Below, in pieces: positions 18,972-27,297 of a stretch of 64,000 bases of DNA; within the stretch, counting starts at the first letter, position 1; each line of letters starts with the position of its first letter. A program made the position numbers and the translations under genes. The notes beneath the pieces are model-generated. The model had not been told where the DNA came from. It was given only the letters and a program-made list of their open reading frames with translations, and ran no database searches. The stretch spans positions 34,915-98,914 of the forward strand of contig NZ_JBEAAM010000006.1 of assembly GCF_040066175.1 (NCBI RefSeq), in the 5' to 3' direction. Source of the DNA: Solimonas sp040066175. GTDB lineage: Bacteria > Pseudomonadota > Gammaproteobacteria > Nevskiales > Nevskiaceae.

Positions 18972-19610
18972 TCAGGGTGTCTTGAGGTCGTCGAACGGCG
19001 CGGAGCAGCTGCCGCAGGCCGCCACCACGATCTGCCCGCAGGCACAGGTCCACCATGATCCGGTCTGACAGCAGACGCAGCATTGCCCGTCCATCGTCGC
19101 CGGCAGCAGCGGCAGCCCGCCGTCCACGCCGGACGGGCCCACCGGGCAGTTCTGCGCGCCCGCCGTGGTATCGACCACCGGCAGACCGGCGGCGCGGGCC
19201 GCCTCGACGGCGCGCTGGACGCGCGCCCTGGCCTGACTCAGGCGCTGCTCCAGTTCGGCGGCGGACACGCGCGAAAGCGCCACGGACAGGCGCGCGGAAG
19301 CGATGGTGTAGGCACCCGACGAGATCGTGAGCGGCACCACCAGGGGCTGCACGAATCCGGTTCCGGACACGGCGAGCTCGGCCGCCGTCGGCGATGCCCC
19401 GGGCACGAGCTTGAAGCGATAAGTCTCCACCGGATCGCGAACGGAGAGGCTGCCGCTGCCGCCCGTCGCCGGCACGACGATATCGGACTGCGTGCCGGTG
19501 ACGAGTTCGGTGACGCTCAGCTGCCAATAGTCGGCTGCGGATTGCGCGGGCGCAGCGAGCGGTACGAATGCCGCGGAAACGATGCACAGCAGGGTACGAA
19601 ATCGCTTCAT
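18972..19610 (-). CDS. Unknown secreted protein with a dense C-terminal cysteine cluster
   Basis: 212 residues from ATG 19608-19610, preceded by GGAGGGTGGAGAC; an upstream frame to 19655 lacks a better site. Signal peptide 1-23 (LLCIVSAAFVPLAAPAQ). Residues 25-120 are beta-rich (WQLSVTELVTGTQSDIVV, TYRFKLVP), 120-145 helical (AAELEQRLSQARARVQRAVE). The last 50 residues hold nine cysteines: NCPVG, then QCCVCCQTG, WWTCACGQ, AACGSCSAP. Some spacings (C-x-x-C and C-x-C) could bind metal or form disulfides. I recognise no family. It ends 18 bases from the convergent dsbD stop, so a disulfide-handling partner is next door (context, not proof). Confidence 0.7.
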   Translation of the reverse strand: MKRFRTLLCIVSAAFVPLAAPAQSAADYWQLSVTELVTGTQSDIVVPATGGSGSLSVRDPVETYRFKLVPGASPTAAELAVSGTGFVQPLVVPLTISSGAYTIASARLSVALSRVSAAELEQRLSQARARVQRAVEAARAAGLPVVDTTAGAQNCPVGPSGVDGGLPLLPATMDGQCCVCCQTGSWWTCACGQIVVAACGSCSAPFDDLKTP

Positions 19611-19717
19611 GTCTCCACCCTCCGGATTGGTCTTGTGCGCGTGGCCTTGCACCACGCGGCGCCAATGTAGGATACCTCCTACATGTGGTCAACGGTCCGT
19701 TCGCGCGCTGCGCCGGC

Positions 19718-21106
19718 TCATGCGCGCTGCACCTGCGTCCGCCTTCGCACCCGCGAGACCGGCGCCAGCAGCAGATAGGCCGCCAGCCCCGCCGCGAGCG
19801 AAGTCAGGTAGGGATAGTCCGCCGCGCCGACATGGGCGGCGCCGACGTAGACGACCAGTCCCGCGGTCATCGCGGCGTAGGCGGCCGCCGCGCCGCCGAT
19901 GCGTGGCCCCCACAGCGCGAACAGCAGGATCACGAGCAGGCCCGACGAACCGAAGCTGGACGCCTCGACGACCAGTTCATAGACATTGTCGCTGGCCAGC
20001 GCCAGACCATAGGCGATGACGCCGAAGGACACGACGGCGATGCGGTTGGTGCGCAGGCGTGCGGCTTCCGACAGCTGCGGGCGCAGCGGCAGCACGAGGT
20101 TGTGCGCGGCCAGCGAACCGGCGACGAGCAGCGCCGAATCGACGGTGGACAGGATCGCCGACACCAGCGCGCCGACGAACAGGGCATAGACCACGGTCGG
20201 CAGCTGCGTCTGCGCCAGGTGCATCAGCACCTGCTCCTGCTCGTCGAGCGCGCCGACGTACTGCACGGCGATCAGCCCGAGCATCACCGGCATCAGGCCG
20301 ACCGCGAGGTACAGCAAGCCCGCGCCGGTCGTCGCCCGGCGCGCCAGCTGCGGGTCGCGGATCGCCAGCACGCGCGCAACCAGTTCCTGCGCGACGATTG
20401 AGCCGCAGACCGGCACCGCGAAAGTCTCCAGCGTCTTCAGCCACGGCACGGCGGGGTCGAGTACGTGCAGCTGCGCCGCCGGCAGTGCCGCGAGGTGCGC
20501 GAGGCCGCCGTCGGCGAACAGCACCAGCGCGAACACGACGACGATGCCGGCGATCAGCACGATGCCCTGCACGAGGTCGGTCATCGCGTCCGCCCACATG
20601 CCGCCGCTGGCGGTGTAGATGATGACGACGGCCGCGGCACAGGTGATGGCGACGGTGACGCCCAGCTCGGACGAAGCCGCCAGCACCTGGCCGAAGGCGC
20701 GGATCTGCGCGGCAGCCCACATCAGCGAGGTCGGTATCATGATGATCGCGGCATAGCGCTCGACGCCGGCGCCGTAGCGCTGGCGGAACAGGTCGGCGAG
20801 CGTGACGATGCCGCGTTTCCACAGCGGAATCGCGAACACCAGGCCCATCAGCACGATGCCCAGCGCGTAGCCGAACGGATCGGTCTGCACCGCGGCGACC
20901 CCTCCGGCGTAGGCCTCGCCGGCCGCGCCGATGCAGGTCTCGGCGCCGAACCAGGTGGCGAATACCGTGAACGTCGCCATCCACGGCCCGAGCGAGCGCC
21001 CGGCCAGCAGGTAGTCCTTCTCGTCGTGCACGCGCTTCGACGCCCACGCAGCGAAGACCAGCTGCAGGACGATGTAGCCGAGGACGAAGATCAGGACGAG
21101 ATTCAC
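19718..21106 (-). CDS. Sodium:solute symporter (SSS family)
   Basis: 462 residues from GTG 21104-21106. About 12-13 hydrophobic segments from residue 2 to the end. SSS hallmarks: KDYLLAGRSLGPWMATFTVFATWFGAET near the start (the usual Y-f-l-a-g-R core), GIVTLADLFRQRYG, YTASGGMWADAMTDLVQGIV, and FVGALVSAILSTVDSALLVAG (the sodium-site region with S-A-x-x-S-T-x-D-S). Family members carry proline, pantothenate, sugars or carboxylates with sodium; the substrate cannot be told. It lies alone between the cysteine-rich gene and the CsgG-like pair. Confidence 0.9.
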   Translation of the reverse strand: MNLVLIFVLGYIVLQLVFAAWASKRVHDEKDYLLAGRSLGPWMATFTVFATWFGAETCIGAAGEAYAGGVAAVQTDPFGYALGIVLMGLVFAIPLWKRGIVTLADLFRQRYGAGVERYAAIIMIPTSLMWAAAQIRAFGQVLAASSELGVTVAITCAAAVVIIYTASGGMWADAMTDLVQGIVLIAGIVVVFALVLFADGGLAHLAALPAAQLHVLDPAVPWLKTLETFAVPVCGSIVAQELVARVLAIRDPQLARRATTGAGLLYLAVGLMPVMLGLIAVQYVGALDEQEQVLMHLAQTQLPTVVYALFVGALVSAILSTVDSALLVAGSLAAHNLVLPLRPQLSEAARLRTNRIAVVSFGVIAYGLALASDNVYELVVEASSFGSSGLLVILLFALWGPRIGGAAAAYAAMTAGLVVYVGAAHVGAADYPYLTSLAAGLAAYLLLAPVSRVRRRTQVQRA

Positions 21107-21136
21107 GGCGGCGCAGGATAGCAGCCGCGGCGCACG

Positions 21137-21949
21137 CTATTGCTTGTCTGGGGGCTCCACGCCAAGGGTGGACCCGGCTTGCGCCGGTCGCGCGCTCGCC
21201 TCGCCGATGCGCGCGACCGCCGCGGTGACCATCTCCTGCAGTGCGCCTTCCAGCGGCGTGTTGCCGAACGCGCGCAGGATGCCGGGGACCTTGATCAGAT
21301 CGTGGCCGACGGCGAAGAAGCCGGTGAAATCGACGCCGTAGCGCCAGTTGCGGCCTTCGACCGAAGTGGCGTTGACCACGCGCGCGGTGCGTGCGTCGAT
21401 CACGCGCAGGTCCATCGCGATGTAGCCGCGCGCGGCGCGCACGTTGAGGATGCCGAAGCCGTTGTCGCGTCCGAGCGGCACCGGGATCGGCAGCGCGCCG
21501 CCGTCGGCGCCCGGATCGATCGCCGTGATCGCACCGACGACGATCAGGTCAGCCCCTTCGAGTGTCGCGCTCGGCAGCGCCGCGGTCTCGCCGGTCCGGG
21601 CCTCGAACACCTGCTCGGCCAGCACGTCCTCCAGCGCCGCGCGCTCGAGCACGATGAAGCGGTCGGTGACGAACAGCTCTGTCGTCAGCAGGTCGCGCAG
21701 GCCGGACAGGAGCGCCTGCGGAGTCAGCACGGCCTCCGCCGGCAGGCGCCGGTTGGCGATCTCGACGGCCTTGGCGAGCGAATCCTTCCGGCCCGTGCGA
21801 TCGACGATCGCGGCGACGGTGATGCGCGGCCGGGCCTGCGCATCCAGGCTGCGTGCCGCCTCGATGCCGGCGCCGCCCCCGCGGCTGACCTGCGCGGTGG
21901 GCGCGCAGGCCGCCAGCAGTGCCGCTGCCAGCAGCAGCGCTGTGCGCAT
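21137..21949 (-). CDS. CsgG/HfaB-like lipoprotein (second of a tandem pair)
   Basis: 270 residues from ATG 21947-21949; a much longer in-frame extension upstream runs antisense-like through the neighbouring gene and is rejected. Lipobox LLAAC (Cys15). RITVAAIVDRTGR, LTTELFVTDRFIVLERAALEDVLAEQ and GADLIVVGAITAIDP, then YIAMDLRVIDARTARVVNATSVEGR match the CsgG fold. It is 29 bases downstream of a paralogue. CsgG in E. coli is the curli export pore, but csgA, csgB, csgE and csgF are absent here, and related lipoproteins act in holdfast anchoring or unknown envelope functions. Confidence 0.8.
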   Translation of the reverse strand: MRTALLLAAALLAACAPTAQVSRGGGAGIEAARSLDAQARPRITVAAIVDRTGRKDSLAKAVEIANRRLPAEAVLTPQALLSGLRDLLTTELFVTDRFIVLERAALEDVLAEQVFEARTGETAALPSATLEGADLIVVGAITAIDPGADGGALPIPVPLGRDNGFGILNVRAARGYIAMDLRVIDARTARVVNATSVEGRNWRYGVDFTGFFAVGHDLIKVPGILRAFGNTPLEGALQEMVTAAVARIGEASARPAQAGSTLGVEPPDKQ

Positions 21950-21978
21950 CCGCGTTCCGGCAGCCGAACGGCGCACAC

Positions 21979-22629
21979 TCACATCTTGGTCGCGGCGATG
22001 TGCTGGACGGCGGTCTCGATGCAGTTGCGGATCGCCTGCTCCATCGGCGTGTTGCGGTAGGCACCGAGTCCGATCGGCAGATCGCTCAGCGCGTAGGTGA
22101 AGCCGACGCCGGTGTTGCGCGAGGTGCCCTCGACGGTGGTCGCGTTGACGACGCGGCCGGTACGCACGTCGATGATGCGCAGGTTGATCGCCATGCAGGC
22201 CTGGCGCGTCGATGCCAGCAGCACCGAGCCGCCGGCGCAGTCCGGTTCGAACTGCACCACGGTACCGCGGATCAGCAGTTCGGCGCCTTCGAGCTGTCCC
22301 GTCGGGGCGGTGGTGGAGACGTCGAAGCGTCCGGTCGCGGCCAGATCCTGCTCGGCCTTCACGTCCTCGATGCGTGCGCGCTCGAGCACGATGAAGCGGT
22401 TGGAGTTGAACAGCGCCGCGGTGAGCATGTCGGCCATGCCCTCGCCGACCTTGCGCTCGCCGCGGAACTCGAAGGCGGATACCGCGATGCGCGGCTTGGG
22501 CCCGTCCACCGGCTCCTGCTGTGCGCTGCGGATGCCGGGCCCGCTGCTGGACACGACGGTGGCGGTGGGCTGCGCGGCGCAGGCGCCGAGCAGGGTGGCG
22601 GCGAACAGCAACAGGGATTTGCGCAGCAT
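21979..22629 (-). CDS. CsgG/HfaB-like lipoprotein (first of a tandem pair)
   Basis: 216 residues. Lipobox LLGAC (Cys17). PRIAVSAFEFRGERKVGEGMADMLTAALFNSNRFIVLERARIEDV is the CsgG N-terminal core; ELLIRGTVVQFEP and AINLRIIDVRTGRVVNATTVEG follow. It shares FIVLERA, the LRxIDxRTxRVVNATxVEG block and a closing P-x-E-x-A segment with the downstream gene, so the pair arose by duplication. At 216 residues it is shorter than E. coli CsgG (about 277), so pore formation is doubtful. Confidence 0.82.
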   Translation of the reverse strand: MLRKSLLLFAATLLGACAAQPTATVVSSSGPGIRSAQQEPVDGPKPRIAVSAFEFRGERKVGEGMADMLTAALFNSNRFIVLERARIEDVKAEQDLAATGRFDVSTTAPTGQLEGAELLIRGTVVQFEPDCAGGSVLLASTRQACMAINLRIIDVRTGRVVNATTVEGTSRNTGVGFTYALSDLPIGLGAYRNTPMEQAIRNCIETAVQHIAATKM

Positions 22630-22719
22630 GGCAGTCTCCGCGGACGAGATAGGCTAAGTTAGCGCGAAACCGCGCGCTCCAGCTGTGCGACAACTCTCAA
22701 CCCTGCCGAGTTTCATTGC

Positions 22720-23694
22720 ATGATCCGACTGGCGATACACGGTGGCGCCGGCGACCTCGCCGCCGAAAGCACCGACACGCGCGAGTACCGCGCCGCACTG
22801 CGCCGCATCGCCCTCGAAGGCCGCGCGATGCTGCAGGCCGGCGCCGGCAGCCTCGACGTCGTCGAGCGTATGGTCGTGCTGCTGGAAGAATGCCCGCTGT
22901 TCAACGCCGGCGTCGGCGCCGTGCTCAACCGCGACGGCCAGCCGGAACTCGACGCCGCGATCATGTCCGGCAACGACCGGCGCTGCGGCGCGGTCACCGG
23001 CGTGATGCGCGCGAAGAACCCGGTACGGCTGGCGCGTGCCGTGATGGAACGCTCGCCGCACGTGATGTTCATGGGCGCCGGCGCCGATGCGCTCAACCGC
23101 GAGCTGGGGCTGCCCGAGGTCACGCCCGATTACTTCATCACCGAGGAACGCTTCCACCAGCTCAAGGAGGCGCGCGCGCGCGGCGTGATCGTGCTCGACC
23201 ACGCTGCAGCCTTCGATCCCGGCGCGGCCGCGGGCAAGGCCTTCGTCCCCGGCGACGACAGCGCCGGCGGCGGCTTCGGCACGGTCGGCGCGGTGGCGCG
23301 CGACGCGCTGGGCCATCTCGCCGCGGCGACCAGCACCGGCGGCCTGACCAACAAGCATCCGGGGCGCATCGGCGACACGCCGATCATCGGCGCCGGCACC
23401 TTCGCCGACGACCGCAGCGCGGCCGTGTCCTGCACCGGCACCGGCGAGTGCTTCATCCGTGCGCAGTTCGGCCACGAGGTGCATGCGCGCATGAGCTACT
23501 GCGGCTGGAGCCTGGAACGCGCCTGCGCCGAGGGGCTCGAAGAGGTGCGCCGCCTCGGCGGACGCGGCGGCTGCATCGCCGTCGATCACGAAGGCCACAT
23601 CGCCGTGCCGTTCAACTCCACGGCGATGTACCGCGCGTGGATGGGCGCGGACGGCAACGTGCACGTCGCCGTGGGCCCCGACGATGCGGACTGA
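22720..23694 (+). CDS. Isoaspartyl peptidase/L-asparaginase (plant-type Ntn hydrolase)
   Basis: 324 residues. IHGGAG at the start, NAGVGAVLNRDGQPELDAAIM, and the autocleavage/nucleophile site GTVGAVA with Thr188, followed by TSTGGLTNKHPGRIGDTPIIGAGTFAD, are those of IaaA/EcAIII enzymes. The precursor should split before Thr188 into alpha and beta subunits that hydrolyse isoaspartyl peptides and L-asparagine. No signal peptide, so cytoplasmic. Its end overlaps the next gene by 11 bases. Divergent from the CsgG-like pair. Confidence 0.93.
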   Translation: MIRLAIHGGAGDLAAESTDTREYRAALRRIALEGRAMLQAGAGSLDVVERMVVLLEECPLFNAGVGAVLNRDGQPELDAAIMSGNDRRCGAVTGVMRAKNPVRLARAVMERSPHVMFMGAGADALNRELGLPEVTPDYFITEERFHQLKEARARGVIVLDHAAAFDPGAAAGKAFVPGDDSAGGGFGTVGAVARDALGHLAAATSTGGLTNKHPGRIGDTPIIGAGTFADDRSAAVSCTGTGECFIRAQFGHEVHARMSYCGWSLERACAEGLEEVRRLGGRGGCIAVDHEGHIAVPFNSTAMYRAWMGADGNVHVAVGPDDAD

Positions 23695-25027
23695 GTGGCG
23701 CACCGCCGCGCTGCTCGCGGCGCTGTGGCCCGCGCTGGCCGACGCAAGCAAGCTGGACCTGCGCATCGAAGCCGAGGGCCGCTGGTTCTATCACACCGAC
23801 GTCGCCGCATGGTCGCCCTCGGCGGCGGCCACGGCCGGGTTGTTCCATGAATGGCACGACGGCCGCGAGCGCATCGTCGGAGAAGTGTTCGGCCGCGTCG
23901 ATGCGCAGGACGACGAGCGCAGCCACGCCGACATCCGCGAGCTGTACTACGCGCAGATCGGCGAGGACGTCGAGTTCCGCGCCGGATGGCGCCATGTCTA
24001 CTGGGGGGTGACCGAGTCACGGCATCTGGTGGACATCATCAACCAGTCGGATTTCGTCGAGGATCTCGATAACGAGACCAAGCTCGGCCAGCCGATGCTC
24101 AACGTCGCCTTCATCCGGGGAGACGCCGGCACCATCGAGCTGTTCCTGATGCCGCTGCAGCGCGAACGTACGTTCCCGGGCGCGCGCGGCCATCCGCAGC
24201 TGCCCTATCCGGTCGAGCCGGACGAGGCGCGCTATGCGTCGAAGCGCAGCCGCCACCATCTCGACGCGGCGCTGCGCTACCAGGCCAGCTTCGGCGCGCT
24301 GGATCTGGGCCTGTCGTACTTCGACGGCACCGCGCGCGATCCGGACATCCTGCCCTGCCTGCGCCGCGGCAGCGGTTATGCCGGTACCGCGACGCAGGCC
24401 AACTGCGACCTGCTGTCCGCGATCCAGGTGCCGCAGTCACCGCTGCCCGATGCGCTGACCGGACTGCTGCAGCAGCTCGGTCTGCTGCCGAGCGACGACG
24501 CGGTGCGCGAGCAGATCATCGCCGACGTGCAGCGCAATCTGGTGCTGGTGCCGTACTACGACCGCCTGCGCCAGTTCGGCGTCGATCTGCAGTACCTCAG
24601 CGGCGGCTGGGCGTGGAAGCTCGAAGCCGTGCACCGCGAGGCCGGCAAGGGCAGCAGCAATGCCGTCGTCGGCGGCTTCGAGTACAGCCTGTCCAGTTTC
24701 TTCGACACCGGCTGGGACGTCGGCCTGCTCGCCGAGCTGCTGTACGAGGACCGCGACGGCCTGCTCGACACGCGCTACGACCACGACGGCTTCGTCGGCC
24801 TGCGGCTGCAGCTCAACGACATCGCCAGCACCATGCTGCTCGGTGGCCTGCTGTTCGACCGCAGCGGCCAGGATCGCGTGTTCCAGCTCGAAGGCAATCG
24901 CCGCCTCGGCGAGGACTGGCGGATCAACCTCAAGTGGCGCGATTTTTCGGCAGTGCCGCGCGATCAGCTGTCCAGCTTCCTCGCCGACGAGGACATGCTC
25001 AGCCTGAGCCTGGAGCGCTTCTTCTGA
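23684..25027 (+). CDS. Outer-membrane beta-barrel protein, function unknown
   Basis: 447 residues, starting 11 bases inside the asparaginase gene. Signal peptide 1-21 (AALLAALWPALADA). Many alternating strands: LDLRIEAEGRWFYH, VEFRAGWRHVYWGVTESRHLVDIINQ, and a closing LSLSLERFF with terminal Phe. The segment RHVYWGVTESRHLVDIIN resembles DUF1302/porin-like proteins in which W-G-x-x-D/E-x-x-x-x-x-D-x-x-N is common. Two cysteines (CLRRG, NCDLL) may form a surface disulfide. Translation is probably coupled to asparaginase; any functional link is unclear. Confidence 0.7.
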   Translation: MRTEWRTAALLAALWPALADASKLDLRIEAEGRWFYHTDVAAWSPSAAATAGLFHEWHDGRERIVGEVFGRVDAQDDERSHADIRELYYAQIGEDVEFRAGWRHVYWGVTESRHLVDIINQSDFVEDLDNETKLGQPMLNVAFIRGDAGTIELFLMPLQRERTFPGARGHPQLPYPVEPDEARYASKRSRHHLDAALRYQASFGALDLGLSYFDGTARDPDILPCLRRGSGYAGTATQANCDLLSAIQVPQSPLPDALTGLLQQLGLLPSDDAVREQIIADVQRNLVLVPYYDRLRQFGVDLQYLSGGWAWKLEAVHREAGKGSSNAVVGGFEYSLSSFFDTGWDVGLLAELLYEDRDGLLDTRYDHDGFVGLRLQLNDIASTMLLGGLLFDRSGQDRVFQLEGNRRLGEDWRINLKWRDFSAVPRDQLSSFLADEDMLSLSLERFF

Positions 25028-25034
25028 CGCGGCT

Positions 25035-25940
25035 TCACGGCGGCGCCATCACCCATGGATACGGCAGCTGCAGGCGCACCTTCATCGCATCGGCGAAGCG
25101 CTGCGCTTCGGCCTGCGTGCGCAGGCCGGCGACGACGAGGCGATAGCGCATCCGGCCTCCGTGTGGATACGCTTGGACGGTCGCTGCATAGCCCTGCTCG
25201 GACAGCCGCTGCGCCTTGTCGTGGGCACGGCTCTCCTGCGCGTAGGACACCAGCGAAACGCGGTAGCGGCCGTCGGCGTACAGCGCCGGCAGGTCGTCGC
25301 GCAGATCGGTCTGCGGCACCCACTGCGCCAGCTCGGCGGGTGGTGCCGGCGCGATCGGCGGCGCTGGCTTTCCGCGCGGCACGTAGTAGTAGCTCAAGGG
25401 CCGATCCATGCGTCGCACCGGTTCACCCGGACTGGACACATCGATTCGGCCCTCGATCAGGCAAACCAGGTCGCGCTGCGCGTCGGACTTGCCCCAGACG
25501 TCCGTGCCACGGATGCCGACGGTGACGGTCGGACCGATGGCGACGTCCAGCTCGCGGCGCCGCAGCGCACCAATGGCGCTGGTCGTGAAACGGAATGCGC
25601 CTCTGAGCACCTTGAGTGCGCCCCTGAGCACACCGGTGTCGCTGCCGTCGTCCGCCTGCGCGAGTACCGGCACGGCGAAGTCCGCCTCCTCCCCCAGCTT
25701 GATGGTGCTGGCTTCGCGCAGGCCGATCTGCAGGCGGCCGCCGGTGCCGGTCTCGTAACGGTCGCCGGCCTGCAGGACATCGCCTGCGGCGAGCGCGCGT
25801 CGCGCACCGTCGCGCTCGACCCAGACCGGGGGCTGCAGCGCCGCCACGAAGGCGAGCGCCGGCTCGGCCGCGGGCGCGCTTGCGCAGATCCCGCACGCCA
25901 GCAGACACAGCGCAAAAGAGCCACGCATCGGCGCCCCCAT
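25035..25940 (-). CDS. Secreted FecR-domain plus SPOR-domain protein
   Basis: 301 residues. Signal peptide 1-24 (ALCLLACGICASAPAAE). Residues 45-175 form a FecR-like domain: AGDVLQAGDRYETGTGGRLQIGL, IKLGEEADF, LRGAFRFTT, IGPTVTVGIRGTDVWGK, CLIEGRIDV. Residues 222-298 are SPOR-like: YRVSLVSYAQESRAHDKAQR to YRLVVAGLRTQAEAQRFADAM, with Arg/Tyr patterns of peptidoglycan-binding SPOR domains. This pairs a ligand/scaffold domain with binding to denuded glycan strands at division septa (family knowledge). It follows the adenylate cyclase gene by 37 bases on the same strand; such FecR proteins are often adjacent to cyclases. Confidence 0.83.
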   Translation of the reverse strand: MGAPMRGSFALCLLACGICASAPAAEPALAFVAALQPPVWVERDGARRALAAGDVLQAGDRYETGTGGRLQIGLREASTIKLGEEADFAVPVLAQADDGSDTGVLRGALKVLRGAFRFTTSAIGALRRRELDVAIGPTVTVGIRGTDVWGKSDAQRDLVCLIEGRIDVSSPGEPVRRMDRPLSYYYVPRGKPAPPIAPAPPAELAQWVPQTDLRDDLPALYADGRYRVSLVSYAQESRAHDKAQRLSEQGYAATVQAYPHGGRMRYRLVVAGLRTQAEAQRFADAMKVRLQLPYPWVMAPP

Positions 25941-25977
25941 CGTTCCTGTCGTCTACGTCACAGCCGCAGGCCCGGAT

Positions 25978-27297
25978 TCACCCGGCGGCCCGGGCATACA
26001 GCGTCACCGGCTCGGCGAAACCTTTCAAGGCGACCGGCGCACGGGAATCGAATCCGTCCGGTCCACCCAGCTCGGCTGTGCGCGCATCGACCAGGACTTC
26101 ACCGCTGGCCGCCGCTTCGCACAGGCGCGAGGCGAGGTTCACCGCCGAGCCGACGGCAGTGTATTCGAGGCGCGACGCCGAGCCGATCACGCCGACGGTG
26201 ACGTTGCCGGTGGCGATGCCCACACCGATGCCCAGCGCATAGCCGGGACGGCTCCAGCGTGCGGTCAGTTCCAGACCCACTTCGCGGATGCGACTGCCCA
26301 GGGCCAGTGCGTGGCGTGCGTGGTCGGTGTCCGGCAAGGGCGCGCCGACCAGAATCAGGATGCCATCGCCGGCGAAGTCCTTGATCGTCGCGCCGAACGC
26401 GGCGACCTCGCGACCGACCGCGTCGTAGTACTCGCGCAGCACCGCAAGCACCTGGCTCGACGGATGCGCGGCCGCATAGGCGGTGAAGCCGCGCAGGTCG
26501 CAGGCGACGACCGAGATCTCGCGGCTGGTCTCGCGCATCGCCTGATCCAGGCCGCGCTCCGATACCAGGCGCGCGACCTGCGGCGACAGGAAGCGCGACA
26601 TGAACTGGCCACGCTGACCCTGCAGCACGTGGTAGTGCACCGCGCCGATCAGGAAGATCACCTCGCCGACCGCCACGGCAATCGCCGCCTGCTGCAGCGG
26701 CAGCACGAAGCCGGAAACGAAGAACGGCGTGGCCAGCGCCATCGCGATCACGCGGATGGTCTCGCCGCGCTCGGGGCGGCGGTTGAGCAGCAGCACGATA
26801 CCGACCAGGCCGGCCATCATCGCCAGCAGCACCGGCCCCATGAACATCCAGAAACCGGGCGACAGCATGATCAGCGGCTGTGCCGCTGCGCGGATGAAGT
26901 GCTCGTCGCGCACGTCGGGCCAGAACACGGAGAACAGTCCGTAGGCCAGGCCGGACAGCTGACCCGCGCGCAGCACGCGGTCGCCGAAGCGCGTGTTCCA
27001 GCCGGCCGCGACCGGCACCATGCGGCGCACGCGCAGGATCCACTCCAGCACGAAGAAGATCGACAGCATCTCGGGCACGGCGAGCAGGCCGGCCCACGAC
27101 GGCGCAATCGACAGGTGCGCCGGTAGGACCACGTTGCCGAAGATCGAAAGGCCGATACACGCAAAGCCGCCGGCCAGCGCCCGCGAGGCCGGCGACTGGC
27201 GGTCCGCGGATAGGAATGCGATGCCGATGCCCAGCGCGATCAGCGAAACCAGCAGATGCGCGGTCAGATCCGGCGCCACGTTCGGGGCCGCGTTCAT
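25978..27297 (-). CDS. Membrane-bound class III adenylate/guanylate cyclase
   Basis: 439 residues. The N-terminal 225 residues contain about six to seven hydrophobic spans (10-29, 42-60, 70-88, 113-126, 141-171, 183-221), then a class III cyclase catalytic domain: VACDLRGFT with metal Asp267, IKDFAGDGILILVGAP with metal Asp311 and Lys306 at the adenine-specifying position, and EYTAVGSAVNLASRLCEAA with the transition-state Asn/Arg. ATP is thus the likelier substrate, giving cAMP (inference from Lys306). The ATG overlaps the antiporter stop (ATGA). The membrane part could sense the envelope or ionic state. Confidence 0.88.
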   Translation of the reverse strand: MNAAPNVAPDLTAHLLVSLIALGIGIAFLSADRQSPASRALAGGFACIGLSIFGNVVLPAHLSIAPSWAGLLAVPEMLSIFFVLEWILRVRRMVPVAAGWNTRFGDRVLRAGQLSGLAYGLFSVFWPDVRDEHFIRAAAQPLIMLSPGFWMFMGPVLLAMMAGLVGIVLLLNRRPERGETIRVIAMALATPFFVSGFVLPLQQAAIAVAVGEVIFLIGAVHYHVLQGQRGQFMSRFLSPQVARLVSERGLDQAMRETSREISVVACDLRGFTAYAAAHPSSQVLAVLREYYDAVGREVAAFGATIKDFAGDGILILVGAPLPDTDHARHALALGSRIREVGLELTARWSRPGYALGIGVGIATGNVTVGVIGSASRLEYTAVGSAVNLASRLCEAAASGEVLVDARTAELGGPDGFDSRAPVALKGFAEPVTLYARAAG

